From Sphaerosporella brunnea (Eukaryota > Ascomycota > Pezizomycetes > Pezizales > Pyronemataceae), in assembly GCA_008704415.1 (NCBI GenBank), contig VXIS01000002.1, forward strand, positions 186,001-250,000: a stretch of DNA of 64,000 nucleotides. The letters run 5' to 3'. The position numbers and the translations under genes were made by a program. Numbering within the stretch: position 1 is the first letter of the stretch; every line of letters begins with the position of its first letter. Positions 41,220 to 53,799 of this stretch are shown here, piece after piece. The notes under the pieces were generated by a model, which did no database searches, had not been told where the DNA came from, and saw only the letters and a program-made list of their open reading frames with translations.

Positions 41220-44200
41220 ATGCTGGAGGTCGAAGAACACGACTCGGGTTCGGAATCTCAAGAAACACCAACGCAGCGCAAATGGCCATGGAAAACTAAG
41301 ATTGCCGAGTACTCGGCTATGAAAGGTAAGCAACAACAACTACGTTTACTATATCTGCTGGGTGCTGAAGCTATATCTAGCCGCGAGCGCTTCTAATGGC
41401 CTCGGAGAAAGCTGGAAGCCATCAACACTGAAGACGCCATTCCACCTCATCTCTGTCGCTCTGTGCTTGGCCTTCATCGGGGTCCTCGAAGCTTTGCTCC
41501 GCATTTCGGCCAGTAATGGCGGTCTCATTTTTGCCGACTCCAAGACTGGCCAGCTGCCGGGATACACGCTGTTCTGTTTCGAGTACCTGCCGACCCTGGT
41601 GGCCGTGTTGCATGGGCTTTTTTTGATGTGGATCGACAACGACATCAAACGGCTGGAACCTTACTTCCAACTTTCAAAGTCTGAAGGGGTAGATGCTAGG
41701 GATTCCCTGCTGCTGGATTATCCATACCAATTTGCGGCTTTTCTGCCATGGAATTCGTTCAAGAGGCGTCACTGGGTGGTGTTCTGTTCCGGGTTGATTG
41801 CATTGCTGGTTTCGTACGCGGCAACACCACTGATGAGTGCTGTTCTCACACCAAAAACACTACATCGCTCACTTGATTTCGAGGTTCGAATTCGGAGCCT
41901 GGTTCCTATGGAGCAACAGGCCAAAATCCTCAGCGCACACTTCGCACAGGTGGCCTATCAGTATAAGTATCTGAATGGCACAATGCCTCGATATGCAACT
42001 GAAACATTCGCTTTAGTCCCTTTTGAGCCGACCGAATTGAAAGATGCTGATTTACAAGCGGAAGAGACTTGGACAGTCAATACTACGCGTTATGAGGCAG
42101 GCCTGGACTGTGTTGCTGCGAAATCGAGCACAAACGGCTTCCAATCGTTGGGGAAATCTCTTACATTGACCAATGGCAAGAACTGTACATTTATATTCGA
42201 ACCCCTGGTTCAGAAACATCAAGGTCCGCTGGTAGATAATATCAATTACCAGTCACCGACAACGCCATACACGGGCTTGCTCATGAGCCATGGCAAGTAT
42301 TTGTACGCGGACCCACGGAATGGAGTTCAGCAGCAGCTGGCCAGTACTTTGACCTTGTCCGATGAGAATGCCGAATGCCACGGCCAACATACGCTGCTGG
42401 CCCTGTGGAACCGGTTTCCCTACCAAAGAAACAAGGACGGCTTCCTCGTTGAGCAGCCTGGGACCGATGATGGTGCTTGGGCCGTTCCAAATAACTTTTC
42501 GGCGGTCTTTTGCGAGCCAAAGTACTACGAGGTTCCAGTCGAGGCAACTGTACTCGCCACCAATGGCACGGTTAACACCACACTTCTGCGCAACCTGGGT
42601 GACAAGGTATCAGCTTTTTCGAAGATAAATAGCACATATCTCGAGGATTATGTTGCGTTTGGCAGCGCGGTCACCGCTGCTCCGTCCATGAATGTTTCTC
42701 AAGACTATGGACTCAACAACCAGAACCCATTCGGTGTCCCGAACATGATCACCCAGATGAGAACTCGAAGCGCCTTTCATGAGCTCCTCAACAACGGCAG
42801 CTCAACAACCGGTCAGCCTGTAGCACAAGTAAATACGCTGCTTGAGGATAATCAATCCATACTTGGCTTCGCCATCACCGAGGAAACAAACCTGGATGAT
42901 CTGCTTAATCCTGACAGGCTGGCGGAAGATCTTCGCCAGGCCTTCAAAATGTACTTTTCATTTGCTGTTGCGACAGAGCTTACCACAAACTCAAGCTCAA
43001 CTTTGGCCACTGCTCAGCGCAAGTTCAAGTCTTCGGTTTATGTCGCCGACCCCCTGTTCTCACGGCTATTGCAAGCAACATTTGCTGCTATCGCTCTGCT
43101 TGAGGTTATCACTATCTGGCTTCTGCACAATCGGCCACTACATCTCAGCAACGAGCCGGGCTCCCTGGCGGAGTTGATCGCTTCCGTTGCTGTTTCACCG
43201 GCGGTGCTCACGGACTTTAAGGGCTCTGATTTCGTCCCCGTCGAGAGGACGATGGAAAAGCTTAAAGCAAGCCATGAACGTTATAAATTGCTTCCGCCAG
43301 AGCCTGGAAAAGGCGGCCATCGGATCATTAGAGTTGTAGAGACTGAAGTGGAGAGGAAGCCTCTGCCAGCTGTACCACCGCCAGCTGCAGAGAACACCTA
43401 CATGCCTTCTTCTCGTTCTGATGGTCCCTGGGAACTGTCTAAGTGGACAGGATTCGGAATATTGTTTGCATTCTTAGGATTGATGGGAGCATTTGGCGGT
43501 CTCTATGCTGCCAGTGTGAAGCAGAATGGTAAACTTACCCACTCTCGATTTCCTGCCTGCGAATGAACGCTGAAATCTCTGGTAGGTCTGCCAATACCGC
43601 CTGGAACTGCATTCGTTAAGAACCTCGCCTACTCATACTCTCCTACCGTCTGTGCCACATTGGTTGAGCAGTATCTGGTTGCCATGGCACGTTTTGTTGC
43701 CGTGATCATGCCCTTTCAAGAGATGCACAAGAAGCCGACCCCGAGCGAAAAGTCGCTGACAGTTCACTACGAGAGCCACCCGCCGCACTTCCTCCTCTTC
43801 AAGGCGCTTAAAAAGTTGCATTTGCTTTTCGCGGCGCTCATCGTGTGTGCGCTTCTTGCCAACATCCTCGCCGTAGCCCTCGGTGGTCTGTTCCTGCAAA
43901 CGCAGTCTACCATCTTACAAGTAGCCACTTTCAACGAGCTTGTCACGCCAGACATACACGCGGAAAATATCCGGACGGCACTCACGTCGTACGGAGGCGA
44001 TCAGCTCCATATACTCGATTCGGAGCCTGGATTGTTCTATGCTGCGTTGACAAACGCGTCTGGTGAGACGACATATCCTGCATGGACAACAGAAAAGTTC
44101 CATTTCCTACCTTTCAAGATTTCCCAGAAAGATGCACAGAAGAACGGCCACAGGACGTCAGAAACCTGGGGATTGGGCACAAATGTTTCCTGTCGAGCCG

Positions 44201-45396
44201 CAGACCTATCGGAGGTCAAAGTGGAGCCTATTGACCACTTGACATCAATCAGCAGCCTAATTCACCCGCAGCAACAATTAGCGGTCACAGTGAACGCTGC
44301 TTGTCACAGTGTCTCGAACGCCTCAAGGCCCCCGGACACTCCGGTCACTCTCAATGTCTCTTGGTCACTGGGCAGGGCTGAGCAATCGTTCATGGCGAGC
44401 TGGCTCAACGCGAGCACGCTCTACTATGAGGCCCAAACGGCGCTTACTGACTGTGCCGGTACCTTTATTGCAAGCTGGGTGCCGTACGCGGTCAAAAACG
44501 GGACACTGGATCAGCTAAACACAACGACCCTCGACATAAGGCCCAAAGCGGATGAAGCCGTGAATCTGATCTGCACGGCAGGCTATCACGCCGCACGATT
44601 CTCAGTTACCGTCGACGCCTCTGAAAAAGTCCATTCTTACTACCAAATCGACAATTCCCCGCCAGTGCCGTACAGAGTCAATACGCCGCTTTCGAATGAT
44701 AGTCAACCATTGTTCGGACCTGCCAATGGCTCCCTGGCTAGTCCGGCGGAATTTCTGGCGTTCGCTTTCCAGTCGTTTTTGTTCCCGGTTCCGCAAACCC
44801 CCCAACAGCCGAGAATGGACCCTAGGCCCCAGGGTTGGGTGGCCTACTATATGCAGCAGTCGGATCCGCAGCTGACACTGCGCGGCATGAACTACAATGG
44901 CACGGCTACGGCACAGGCGATGGAAAAGGTGTACACCATGCTCTTCCCAGTGTTTATGCAGACATATCGGCAGAACCTTTTTTCTAGTGGCGATGACAAT
45001 ACTAGTGACGGTGATCATAAGGACCATGCTGCCTTGCAGGGACATGTAGTCTCAATTGAAACCCGCATGATGGTTTCGTTGCCAATGCTGATTCTGGCCC
45101 TCTGCATTTTAGCGCTGTTTTTTGTCGTCGTGGTCATGTTGTATGTCGTCAGTCCAGGCGCGTTTTTGAGACATGTACCGACAACACTGGCAGCGACGAT
45201 CCCGTATATTTATGCCAGCAAGGTTGGAGAAGACTTGGCGTGGGCTCATGGTCCGGGCGGTCAGGATGTTGATAAGTATCTTTCGAGGGGTTATAGGAGT
45301 TATGGGTATGGCTGGTTCCAGGGCAGAGATGGTGAGATGCATTTGGGCGTCGATAGAGAGCCGGTTCAGAGGGATCTGGGGAAGGTTCTATTGTAA
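41220..45396 (+). CDS. DUF3433-type fungal membrane protein with two repeats
   Basis: The exons are 41220-41325, 41381-43528 and 43586-45396, giving 1354 residues; from the upstream ATG at 41157 it would be 1375. The cytosolic start has KWPWKTKIAEYSA. Each half then has an N-terminal pair of helices, a long extracellular domain with many N-glycosylation sites, and a later helix. In the first half the helices are LISVALCLAFIGVLEALL, VFCSGLIALLVSYAATPL and a later ATFAAIALLEVITIWLL. In the second half they are LLFAALIVCALLANILAVAL and MLILALCILALFFVVVVMLY. The link between halves contains LVEQYLVAMARFVAVIMPFQ. The layout matches the fungal DUF3433 family, whose function is unknown; a surface or sensing role is only a guess. 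The middle intron (57 bp) must be removed, since the frame stops otherwise. Confidence 0.85.
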
Positions 45397-46488
45397 TGGA
45401 CTGTTTGACTTGTACAAACGGGCATGGGGCTTGTGTATTTTAATTACGTGTATTGACTTCAATTGCAAAGCGGCCATGTTTTATGGGCATAAAAACGATT
45501 CCAATCCCTGAACTTGCTTCCACGATCGTAGAGTTTGAGGCCGAAAACAAGCTAAGGGATCAGTGACGCTTCGTGAATATCCGATTGGCAGAGCTCGTTG
45601 GATCCTCGACTAAATCATCGCTAATCACTCGTGGACTCGCAGGATGTATTCATTCGCAAAAGACCGAGTGGTGCCACGAAGCCGATTTCAAAAACCGAGA
45701 AAATTCGAATCGTGAGCGTCTCCAAAAAAGGGCAATACTCACGTGATGATATTAATTTTTTTTTTTTTTTTTTCCCTTGTGTTTCTGTGCATGAGATAAC
45801 CCCGCGGTAAGTCCCATAACTAACACACTGCGGTACCGATATCTCAACCACGACAAAAAAAACCGCCGAGATCCGTCTCCTTCACACAGCTCATCCCTTT
45901 TCTCGCTCTTCCATTCCATTCATTATTTTTATTTTTTCCCGCTGATCAGATCTTTTTACCCAATCCAATCGCAATCCTTGGTGACTCTTTTTTTCGATCA
46001 CCAATCGTACTCGCTTGATGTCTGGGAGGCCGCAAGCTGGTCCGTTTTTTTAGGGGGGTTGACGAAACGAACAGGCAGGCAAGCAACAGCAGCAGCAACC
46101 CATCCATCATTTCCCCATCTCCTCCCCGCCGCCGCCGTCCCATCTTGCACAACCCACCCCATCGACAACTTTTTTGAACGAAGGGGTTGCAAATAAAAAG
46201 CAAAAAAAATCACCTACAAAAAAAACAAACTCACCGAACCAAAAAAGAAGTCCCAGCACTCCATCATCATCACATCAGGTGCCTCCAAAGTGTAGACACA
46301 AGTTCAAAAAAAACCCCCGACACCTGCCACCAGCCGAGACCCACAGGGCGTTGTGCGGCTCTGCCACCACCACCACTACCACCTCCTCCTCGACTCAGCA
46401 CGGACCCGTACGCACACACCACCACTTGCCGTCCGCAAACGAAAAGAAAGATATCGAACGACGAAGACGAACAACCTCCCCTCCGCCA
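45397..46488. other. Intergenic and GTPase leader
   Basis: No gene is seen. T-tract at 45757-45773. A 312-codon open frame overlaps the GTPase first exon from 46174, but its upstream part is Lys/Ser/Pro-rich, lacks any domain and is probably leader DNA. Confidence 0.45.
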
Positions 46489-47684
46489 ATGACCACGACG
46501 CCTCCTCCCTCCCGAACATCAACCTCCGACATGGACCACTCCGCCAGAACCCCCTCCTCCTCCTCCTCCTCCATCCCAGAGGAATACATTCACACCGAGC
46601 TCCGTCTCGCCCCATCACTATCCTCGCTCCAGTCGCCGCCCACGCCTGACCGCGGCTCCCCCTCGCGCTACCACCACAGCCACAGTAATTCGGCCACGTC
46701 CGCGCCATCGGATGGGGCATCGTACTATGGAGGATCTCCGCCGGCGATGCGGGACAGAGATAGGGAAGGGTATTATGGGAACGGGGCAGGAGCAGCTGGA
46801 GGTAGCGGTGGCGGAGCAGGCAGCAGCGCCTATAATATGGCGGAACAGCAGCGGACGAAACAGAACAGTGTGGTGATCAAGGTGGGAATGGTGGGCGATG
46901 CGCAGATCGGAAAGACGAGCTTGATGGTCAAATATGTGGAGGGAAGCTTTGATGAGGATTATATCCAGACGCTCGGTATGTGTGTGTGTGTGTGTGGCTG
47001 TTTTGGCGGTGATAACGCGGTGGGAAGGAAGGAGGGAGGGCAAGACGGAGGGGAGGAATTCTATGGCGGCATGCGTGCTAATCGTTTGCCATTGTGTGTG
47101 CGCAGGTGTTAACTTCATGGAGAAGACAATTTCGATAAGGAACACCGAAATAACGTTTTCGATTTGGGACCTTGGCGGTCAGAGGGAGTTTGTTAACATG
47201 CTCCCTCTTGTTTGCAACGATGCCGTCGCGATCCTGTTTATGTTTGACCTCACCCGCAAGAGCACCCTCAATTCTATCAAGGAATGGTATCGACAGGCAA
47301 GGGGCTTCAACAAGGTTTGTTCTTTGATGGCCATGCAGGGGAGCTGGTACTGATGCGCAATGTTAGACGGCAATACCATTCCTGGTAGGCACAAAGTATG
47401 ACCACTTTGTCAACTTCCCACGAGAAGACCAGGAAGAAATCTCGAAGCAGGCACGTAAATTTGCGAGGGCCATGAAGGCGAGCTTGATCTTCAGCAGTAC
47501 GAGTCACAGCATCAACGTTCAGAAGGTACTGTGGACTCATGTCCGTTTCCCCGGATTCCATAATGGCTGACTGGAGGGTGTGCAGATCTTCAAAATCGTC
47601 CTATCGAAGGCATTCGACCTCAAGTGTACGATACCGGAGATCGAGAACGTGGGCGAGCCACTGCTGTTGTATCAGGAAGTATAG
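46489..47684 (+). CDS. spg1: Spg1/Tem1 GTPase of the septation/mitotic exit pathway
   Basis: The exons are 46489-46975, 47106-47314, 47367-47525 and 47586-47684, giving 317 residues (303 from the ATG at 46531). A Ser/Pro/Gly-rich extension of about 120 residues precedes a Ras-like domain. The domain has P-loop [10 protein letters not shown], switch I region [16 protein letters not shown], switch [11 protein letters not shown], and TKYD as the base-specificity motif. The typical ending is [19 protein letters not shown]. The protein should act at spindle pole bodies to start septation through Cdc7-type kinases. Intron 1 (130 bp) starts with a GT repeat, GTATGTGTGTGTGTGTG. The extended N-terminus is common in filamentous ascomycete versions. 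Confidence 0.93.
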
Positions 47685-50317
47685 GAGGACTGAGTATAGT
47701 AGCCGCCCCCTGGTATCGATGTGTTCGTGGCTCCTTCCGTCTAGATATACTATCTTCTTCACTATTTTGGCTTACGATATACGCTAGGCGGTCGAGCCCT
47801 TCCTCTTTTTTTGTCGTTATTGTTCCTTTTTTTTTTTCTCCCCCCTCCCCCCTTTTGCGTACTACTACGAGTTGGTGGAGGAACGGCGATAGGAGGCGTT
47901 TGTGTGATGTTCCAAGCTTGGTTTTTCTGGGTCTGCAACGTACTCACGGTCCAGACTTATTACTGTTTATCGATCTTTTAGTAGTTTCCCTTTTTCTTTT
48001 TCTTTCTGTTTATTTCTCGTGTTTGATGCCCCATTCCCTTTTCCATGTCACTGTGTCTGTGTGTTCTTTCCTTGTGTGTGCTTGCGTCTGTTGACTGTTG
48101 TCTGCTGCTGGAGACGGGAAATTGTGATTGAGTTGGAGTTGTAGGGCGGGCGAGCGAGCGGTCGAGCGATAGATATCATTCATCATCGTGGTTTACTTAT
48201 TCTGCTGCTACCTACTATTACTGTTGGATGTTGAGGCTTTGCATTGTGTGCTTGCTTGTTGTATTGCGCTTTTGCATGTGTGTGCGAGCGGAAGGAGGCG
48301 GGCGATGTCGATGTATGAATACTTAAGTTGATCATGAACAATTGCTTGGGCATGGTTTTTGCGTGACTGGAGGAGATGCACATGGGGAGCATATGCTGAG
48401 AGTGTCCATAGGAGTGATGGAGAACGATACGCCCCTAGCGCAGGTGCCACAGCTATCTCAGCAGATTACTCTCACTCGAGCGTGAACTGGCGGCACCTGA
48501 TGTGGTGGAGTCAGTGACGCCGAGTGAGGACTTGTGAATACACTTGTGGTGATGCACCCCGGGAATGACCCTGCCAGGTCAAGGCGAACGGGGACTTTGA
48601 GTTTTTGCTAACCAGTGAGTGTCAGTATGTACCTAACCCGTTTGATCTCCGTTGTCAATTTTTGTTTGCCGGAAAGCCAAAACGAACGGGATGCAGGGCT
48701 TCCATTCTGAGCGCACGGCGACTGTAGAACGGGTCTTTTACCAACGGAGTGAGTACAGTTCAGCAACGAACGAACGAACGGGGACTATTGACACCCGCTA
48801 ATATTGACACCCGGGTGTACGGATCGGTACGTCATTAGAGTATAGTACTTCGTATTGACAGTGGGTGGATGGCAAGGTGGAAGTTACTCAATGTATAGTA
48901 CTACTCGTGGCAGGCATTTAAAACCAAAAAATGCGGGAACTTTCTCGATCTGGTGATTTACACCTCATTGATTTCTCCTTCGGGTAAGTTTCAGCCGCTT
49001 GCTGCAATATGTAAATGCCGGCCACGAGTACATACATATTGAGGTCTGTACTCTAGAGTGCTTTTCGGGGGTGCTTCGACGAATTAACAGCTGTGCGTGA
49101 CTCATCTGGGTCAAGATCTAAGCGAGGAATTGGTTCTACTGGTTCGGTGGGTATCCCGAATCCCGATGGCCCGCGGCGGTAAGTCTACTGCTAGTTTCGA
49201 TCCAACCGAAGGGAAGATGTGTTTCTGATCGGCGCGAATGCGGTCGGCAAGGCGGATTTTGGGCGGAGATAGAGTTTTTCGCCTTCATCACGGGAATACG
49301 CGTTTGTGCACTTGTTTCCGACCCGCCGCCTCTTCCTGCCTCTGCATTCCGCACGGGGAGTCTGTTCGATTGTTGCCGGCCTTCTCTCTCTCTTTCTCTC
49401 TCTCTCTCCCTCTCTCTCCCCTGCTCCCTTCTCCCCTTCCCGGCCTTCTGCGCGTTCTGCAGGTTGACTCAGCAGCCAGAGCGGCGCTATCGCAGGAATC
49501 CTCCTAGCGGCGGCTTGGCTGCGGCTAGCTTTGCAGGTTGCGGCATAGCGGAAGCCAGCTTCAGCTTCGCGATAGCAGCTTGTAAAAAAAAGCTGGGCAT
49601 GGAGGAAAGAACGATGAAAGCAGGATGCCCCTGTTCTGCCTGTTCCGCTTCTGCTGCTTCGGCTTCTGCTTCTTCTTCTGCTTCTCACTCCGAGTCGGCT
49701 TTTTTTTCTGTCTTGTCGTTGGCACGCTTCCACCCGGAACTAAACTCTCCTTCACTCACCTGAGCAGGGTCTCTTCTGCAGCTCGCCGTCACTGCACACC
49801 AACCGCTTCCGCAACCAACCACCGCACGACTTTTGAACGAGCCCGCGATCACGACCCTGAGTGGGCAGCAAACGCGGACTGAAAAGGTCGGTCATCCCCT
49901 TGCGATTGAGCTGGATATGGATATAATTTGGAGGAGAGCAGAGGGAGGAAGGAAGAAGATGATGAAGGCTGAGGCTGTCTGTCGCAGGAATTGTTGCCCA
50001 CAGCTTTGTTTTTTTCTTTTTGCTCCGAGTACGCAAAAAGTTTATAACCGGCGAACGTCTTGCTTTCCGAATTTAGAGAACCTACAGCTCTTCTTCCGGT
50101 CGCTACTTCCTGCCCGTCGAATCTCGACTACCACAGTCTGAAACCTCTCCGAACCCGCAAAAAAATCACCGATCCCGTCCTTACCTCCGAGCCCGAGCTA
50201 CCACCCCCGTCCCCCGCGAGGTTTGAGTGAGAGACAAGAGAGAGAAGGGGGAATTGTCGCACGTACCCTCGGGAGTGAGTCGAGGGGCAAATAAAAAAAA
50301 GGTTTAAGCCGGCCATC
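47685..50317. other. Long intergenic region, Nha1 leader at the right end
   Basis: No gene is recognised in about 2.6 kb. It has C/T-rich blocks at 47827-47856 and 49381-49442, and an ACGA tetramer repeat near 48764-48780. A 180-codon minus-strand frame at 49191-49733 is Arg/Glu-rich over the CTCTCT repeat and is not convincing. Confidence 0.4.
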
Positions 50318-53300
50318 ATGGCCTGGGATCAACTAGCTGTAAGTTGTTATTTTGAGCTTTCGTTTCGTCGTGGTGATTGGGCTGCTTCTACCACCCCCCC
50401 CCCCCCCAACCCCCTAACGATGCTTGCTTGCATCTTCCCCCGGTTACTTGCCTGTGCTTTTACCATGATGGTTTCTGCTGCCACTGCTACTTGCCGTCGG
50501 GCATTGTCGATTTTTTTGTGCTTTGTGGGACCGACCGGGAAACCCAAGGATGATCGCCATGGCTACCTACTGGCATGGCATTGTGCGCGCGCCCGCGCTT
50601 CCAAGAATCGCCAATCGCCGCGATGAACCGCCGGGACTTCGTGGTGTCTTGAATTTCTAGACGGGAAGTTTCGGTGGTCGCGGGAATGAGCTTGCGGCGG
50701 CGGCGGTGAAGGGAGCTGTATAGTGGATATCTTCCATTCAGGACCCGTGTTATTATATGAGCCCTTCCTAGGCTGTGGCAGTGGAGCTTTTTTGCGCGTT
50801 GCTATCTGCTGTGAAGGCCCCGACAGGCGGGTCATGATCTGCCGGTCTTATACATTACATACAACGGGCGCTCAAGGACCCCTCCCCCCTAGATGTCTTA
50901 CCTGCATTTTTTTTTACAGCCTAGCGCTGGCTGGTGTTCTTTTCTTCTCCTGACTCTTTTGCGCGCGCTGCTGCTTTCTTGCTTGATTTTGCCTTCGGTT
51001 CTCAGAAGCAGCAGCAGATATGGTCCACTTCAACTTCGTCCCGGTTACTGACGGCTACCAGATCAACAGGCCGCATCTGGCGTACACAATTCTCGGCGGA
51101 TTCACATCGATTTTCATGTTATGCTCGCTGTTCATCAAGGAGAAGCTCTATATCGGTGAAGCAAGTAGGTGAACTCCAACGGGGCGGTCTGTGCTTAGGG
51201 GGCTAGGTTGTTAACGCGGTATCTACAGCTGTTGCGACCATATGCGGTATAATATTCGGGCCAATAGGCGCTGGGCTGTTTGAGCCCAATACTTGGGGTA
51301 ATGTCGATCAGATCACTCTCGAGTGCGCGCGGATTGTTTTGGTTGTGCAATGCTTTGCCGTCGGCGTTGAGTTGCCAAAGGTATGTGGACACCGGCGGTG
51401 ATGGTATGGTCAATTGCTCATGTGGGTAGAAATACATGACGAGACATTGGAAGTCTGTGGTTTTCCTACTGGTGCCGGTCATGACTTATGGGTGGATCAT
51501 CACGTCGTTATTTATCTGGTGGATGATCCCGTCACTCAGCTGGCTCGAGTCACTCACGTGCGCGGCCTGCGTGACCGCCACTGACCCCGTTCTGGCCTCG
51601 TCCGTGGTCGGAAAGGGCAAGTTTGCGAAGCGTATCCCGAAGCATTTGCGAGACTTGTTGTCGGCGGAGTCTGGTTGCAATGATGGCATGGCTTTCCCGT
51701 TCATCTACTTGTCGCTCTACTTGATCAAGTACCGACCCCACGCCTCTGAGGTCTTTCAGCACTGGTTTTGCCTGACAGTTCTGTACGAGTGCGTCTTCGG
51801 TGCTATATACGGAGTGTGCGTCGGGTATGCGGGACGCCATGCCATCAAGTTTGCCGAGCGCAAGAACTTGATCGACCGCGAGTCATTCCTTGTGTTTTAC
51901 TTCGTGCTTGCTCTGTGGTGCGCCGGAACGGGGAGCATGCTGGGTCTGGACGACTTGCTCGTTGGATTCTGTGCTGGCGTGGCTTTCTCGAACGATGGAT
52001 GGTTCTCGCAGCAAACTGAGGAGTCCCACGTCTCCAACGTCATCGACTTGTTGCTCAACTTGGCGTTCTTCGTTTTTTTTGGCTCCATCATCCCGTGGTC
52101 TTCCTACAACCGCCCCGACTGGGGCATCACTCCCTGGAGATTGGTGGTGATAGCTATCATGGTCATTTTGTTCCGCCGGATACCGATCATGGTGGCCCTC
52201 AAGCCTGTCATTCCCGACATCAAGACCTGGAGAGAGGCGCTCTTTGCCGGACACTTTGGCCCCATCGGTGTTGGTGCGGTTTTTGTGGCTATCCTGGCCC
52301 GAGCGGAGTTGGAAACCGGAGAAACCACGCCTTTGGCTGTGTTACCGGAACCGGGACATTCGAACTACATTCTCATCGAGCTGATCTGGCCCATAACGAC
52401 GTTCCTGATCTTGACATCCATCATCGTGCACGGCTCATCAATTGCGGTATTCACTCTGGGCAAACACATTAACACGATGCGTATCACCATGTCGTACACA
52501 ACTGCTAATGAGGAGCCAAACTGGCTCTCCCGTCTGCCCCGTCTCACACCGAAGACTTCTATGTCGATCAGAAAACCTGATATGGATGATAGCTCGGATG
52601 AGAAGGGTGTATTCTCGCCTGGAACTTTGCCTCCTGTGGGTGGTATCCCCGGTGGCTTCCTCTCGCGCCAACCAACTGGAGACGATGAAACCCCTCTACC
52701 GAGCCGGCCGTCCAGTATTCGAACTCGCAGGCGCAAGAACTGGGAAGCGGGCCATGGACCCGGCGGACCCATCTCGGATTCGGCCATTGCTCCGCGCCGC
52801 TCGAGATCTGGGCTTCTGGATCTGGAAGCGGGTACGCAGTCGACCACGCCGACACCACCGTCTCGCGTGGCCCAATCTCCGGCAAAGCAGGGCGAGGAGC
52901 GTACCGAAGCGTATCAGGAAGGCTCAGACATAATTGTCGAAAACGAAGAGGGAGATGTGATTCGCAAGATGAAGGCCCCCGACGCCCACAAGGACGAGCA
53001 TGTCGGCCCCTTCCACATGCTCCACCCGCACGAACACCACGGACCTACACCGCCAGACGTGGTGGACGAGCAGAGTGCCATCGACCATGCGCGGGCCGAA
53101 CACTCGGGCAAGCACTCGCGGCGGCGTCCCGCGTGGGCGTACAGGTTCGACGATAACATCGTCGTCGAAGACGAGGACGGCGAGGTGATCCGCCGGTATA
53201 AGCTGCCGAAGGAGAAGAAGGGTGCAGGACCCAGCTCGTCAACATCTCCGTGGGTTGGCGGCTGGAACAAGCTGTTCCGCAAGCAGAAGGAGGCGCCAGT

Positions 53301-53799
53301 GGAGGATGATGACAACGATGACGCGAAAACGGTGCACTCCTTCCGCGGCAGCGATCGCGATCATCCGCATAACTTCCGCATGCATGATGAGCGTGGGCGC
53401 CGCCTCAGCAAACAGCAGTTCCTGCAGAAGCTACAGCAGATGGATCCGCATGCCCGCGCGGCTATCGATAGTCAGAGTGCCGATGTAGCCCCCGAAGACC
53501 TGGCACAGCGTCTGAGAGTCCAGACGGGCGCCAGGGATAATACCGGCCTTCCCGAGCGACCGCCGCCGCCGCCGCCGCAGCAGCAGCAGCAGTCCATGCA
53601 AAAGATCACTAAAACCACCAGTGCTGACGAGCACGAGGAGGAAACGGCCGCGGAGCGTAGGAGGCGAGAAGCGGCGCTGGGAATGAGGGGCGAGGAAAGC
53701 GATTCTGATGAGGAAGAGGGTGGACGGGGTCGTTTGGAACGCGGCAGCGGAGGCGGGATACAGTGGGGCGAGGATGTTAAGGGGAAGGGGAGGGAGTAG
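50318..53799 (+). CDS. nha1: Nha1-type plasma-membrane Na+(K+)/H+ antiporter
   Basis: The exons are 50318-50338, 51062-51164, 51229-51380 and 51430-53799, giving 881 residues. It exchanges cytosolic Na+ or K+ for H+. The first exon MAWDQLA joins to INRPHLAYTILGGFTSIF, which fits the family start. The joining intron is 723 bp, unusually long for this window; an ACTGAC branch site lies just before its acceptor. Membrane helices fill about residues 12-440. Catalytic-region motifs include TATDP (Thr-Asp about 143-144) and ESGCNDG (Asn-Asp about 176-177), as expected for CPA1 exchangers. The hydrophilic tail (about 450-881) contains two related boxes, DIIVENEEGDVIRKMKAP and NIVVEDEDGEVIRRYKLP, and acidic and poly-Pro/Gln stretches. 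Fungal Nha1 tails set activity and signalling. A second possible start is discussed in the findings. Confidence 0.93.

Noticed and set aside
46174..46488. Extension of the Spg1/Tem1 reading frame upstream of 46489
   Set aside because: It is open, but Lys/Ser/Pro-rich and featureless. The ATG at 46489 has a better context and still leaves a long extension.
49191..49733. 180-codon minus-strand frame
   Set aside because: It is Arg/Glu-rich over a CTCTCT repeat and lacks any domain; probably chance.
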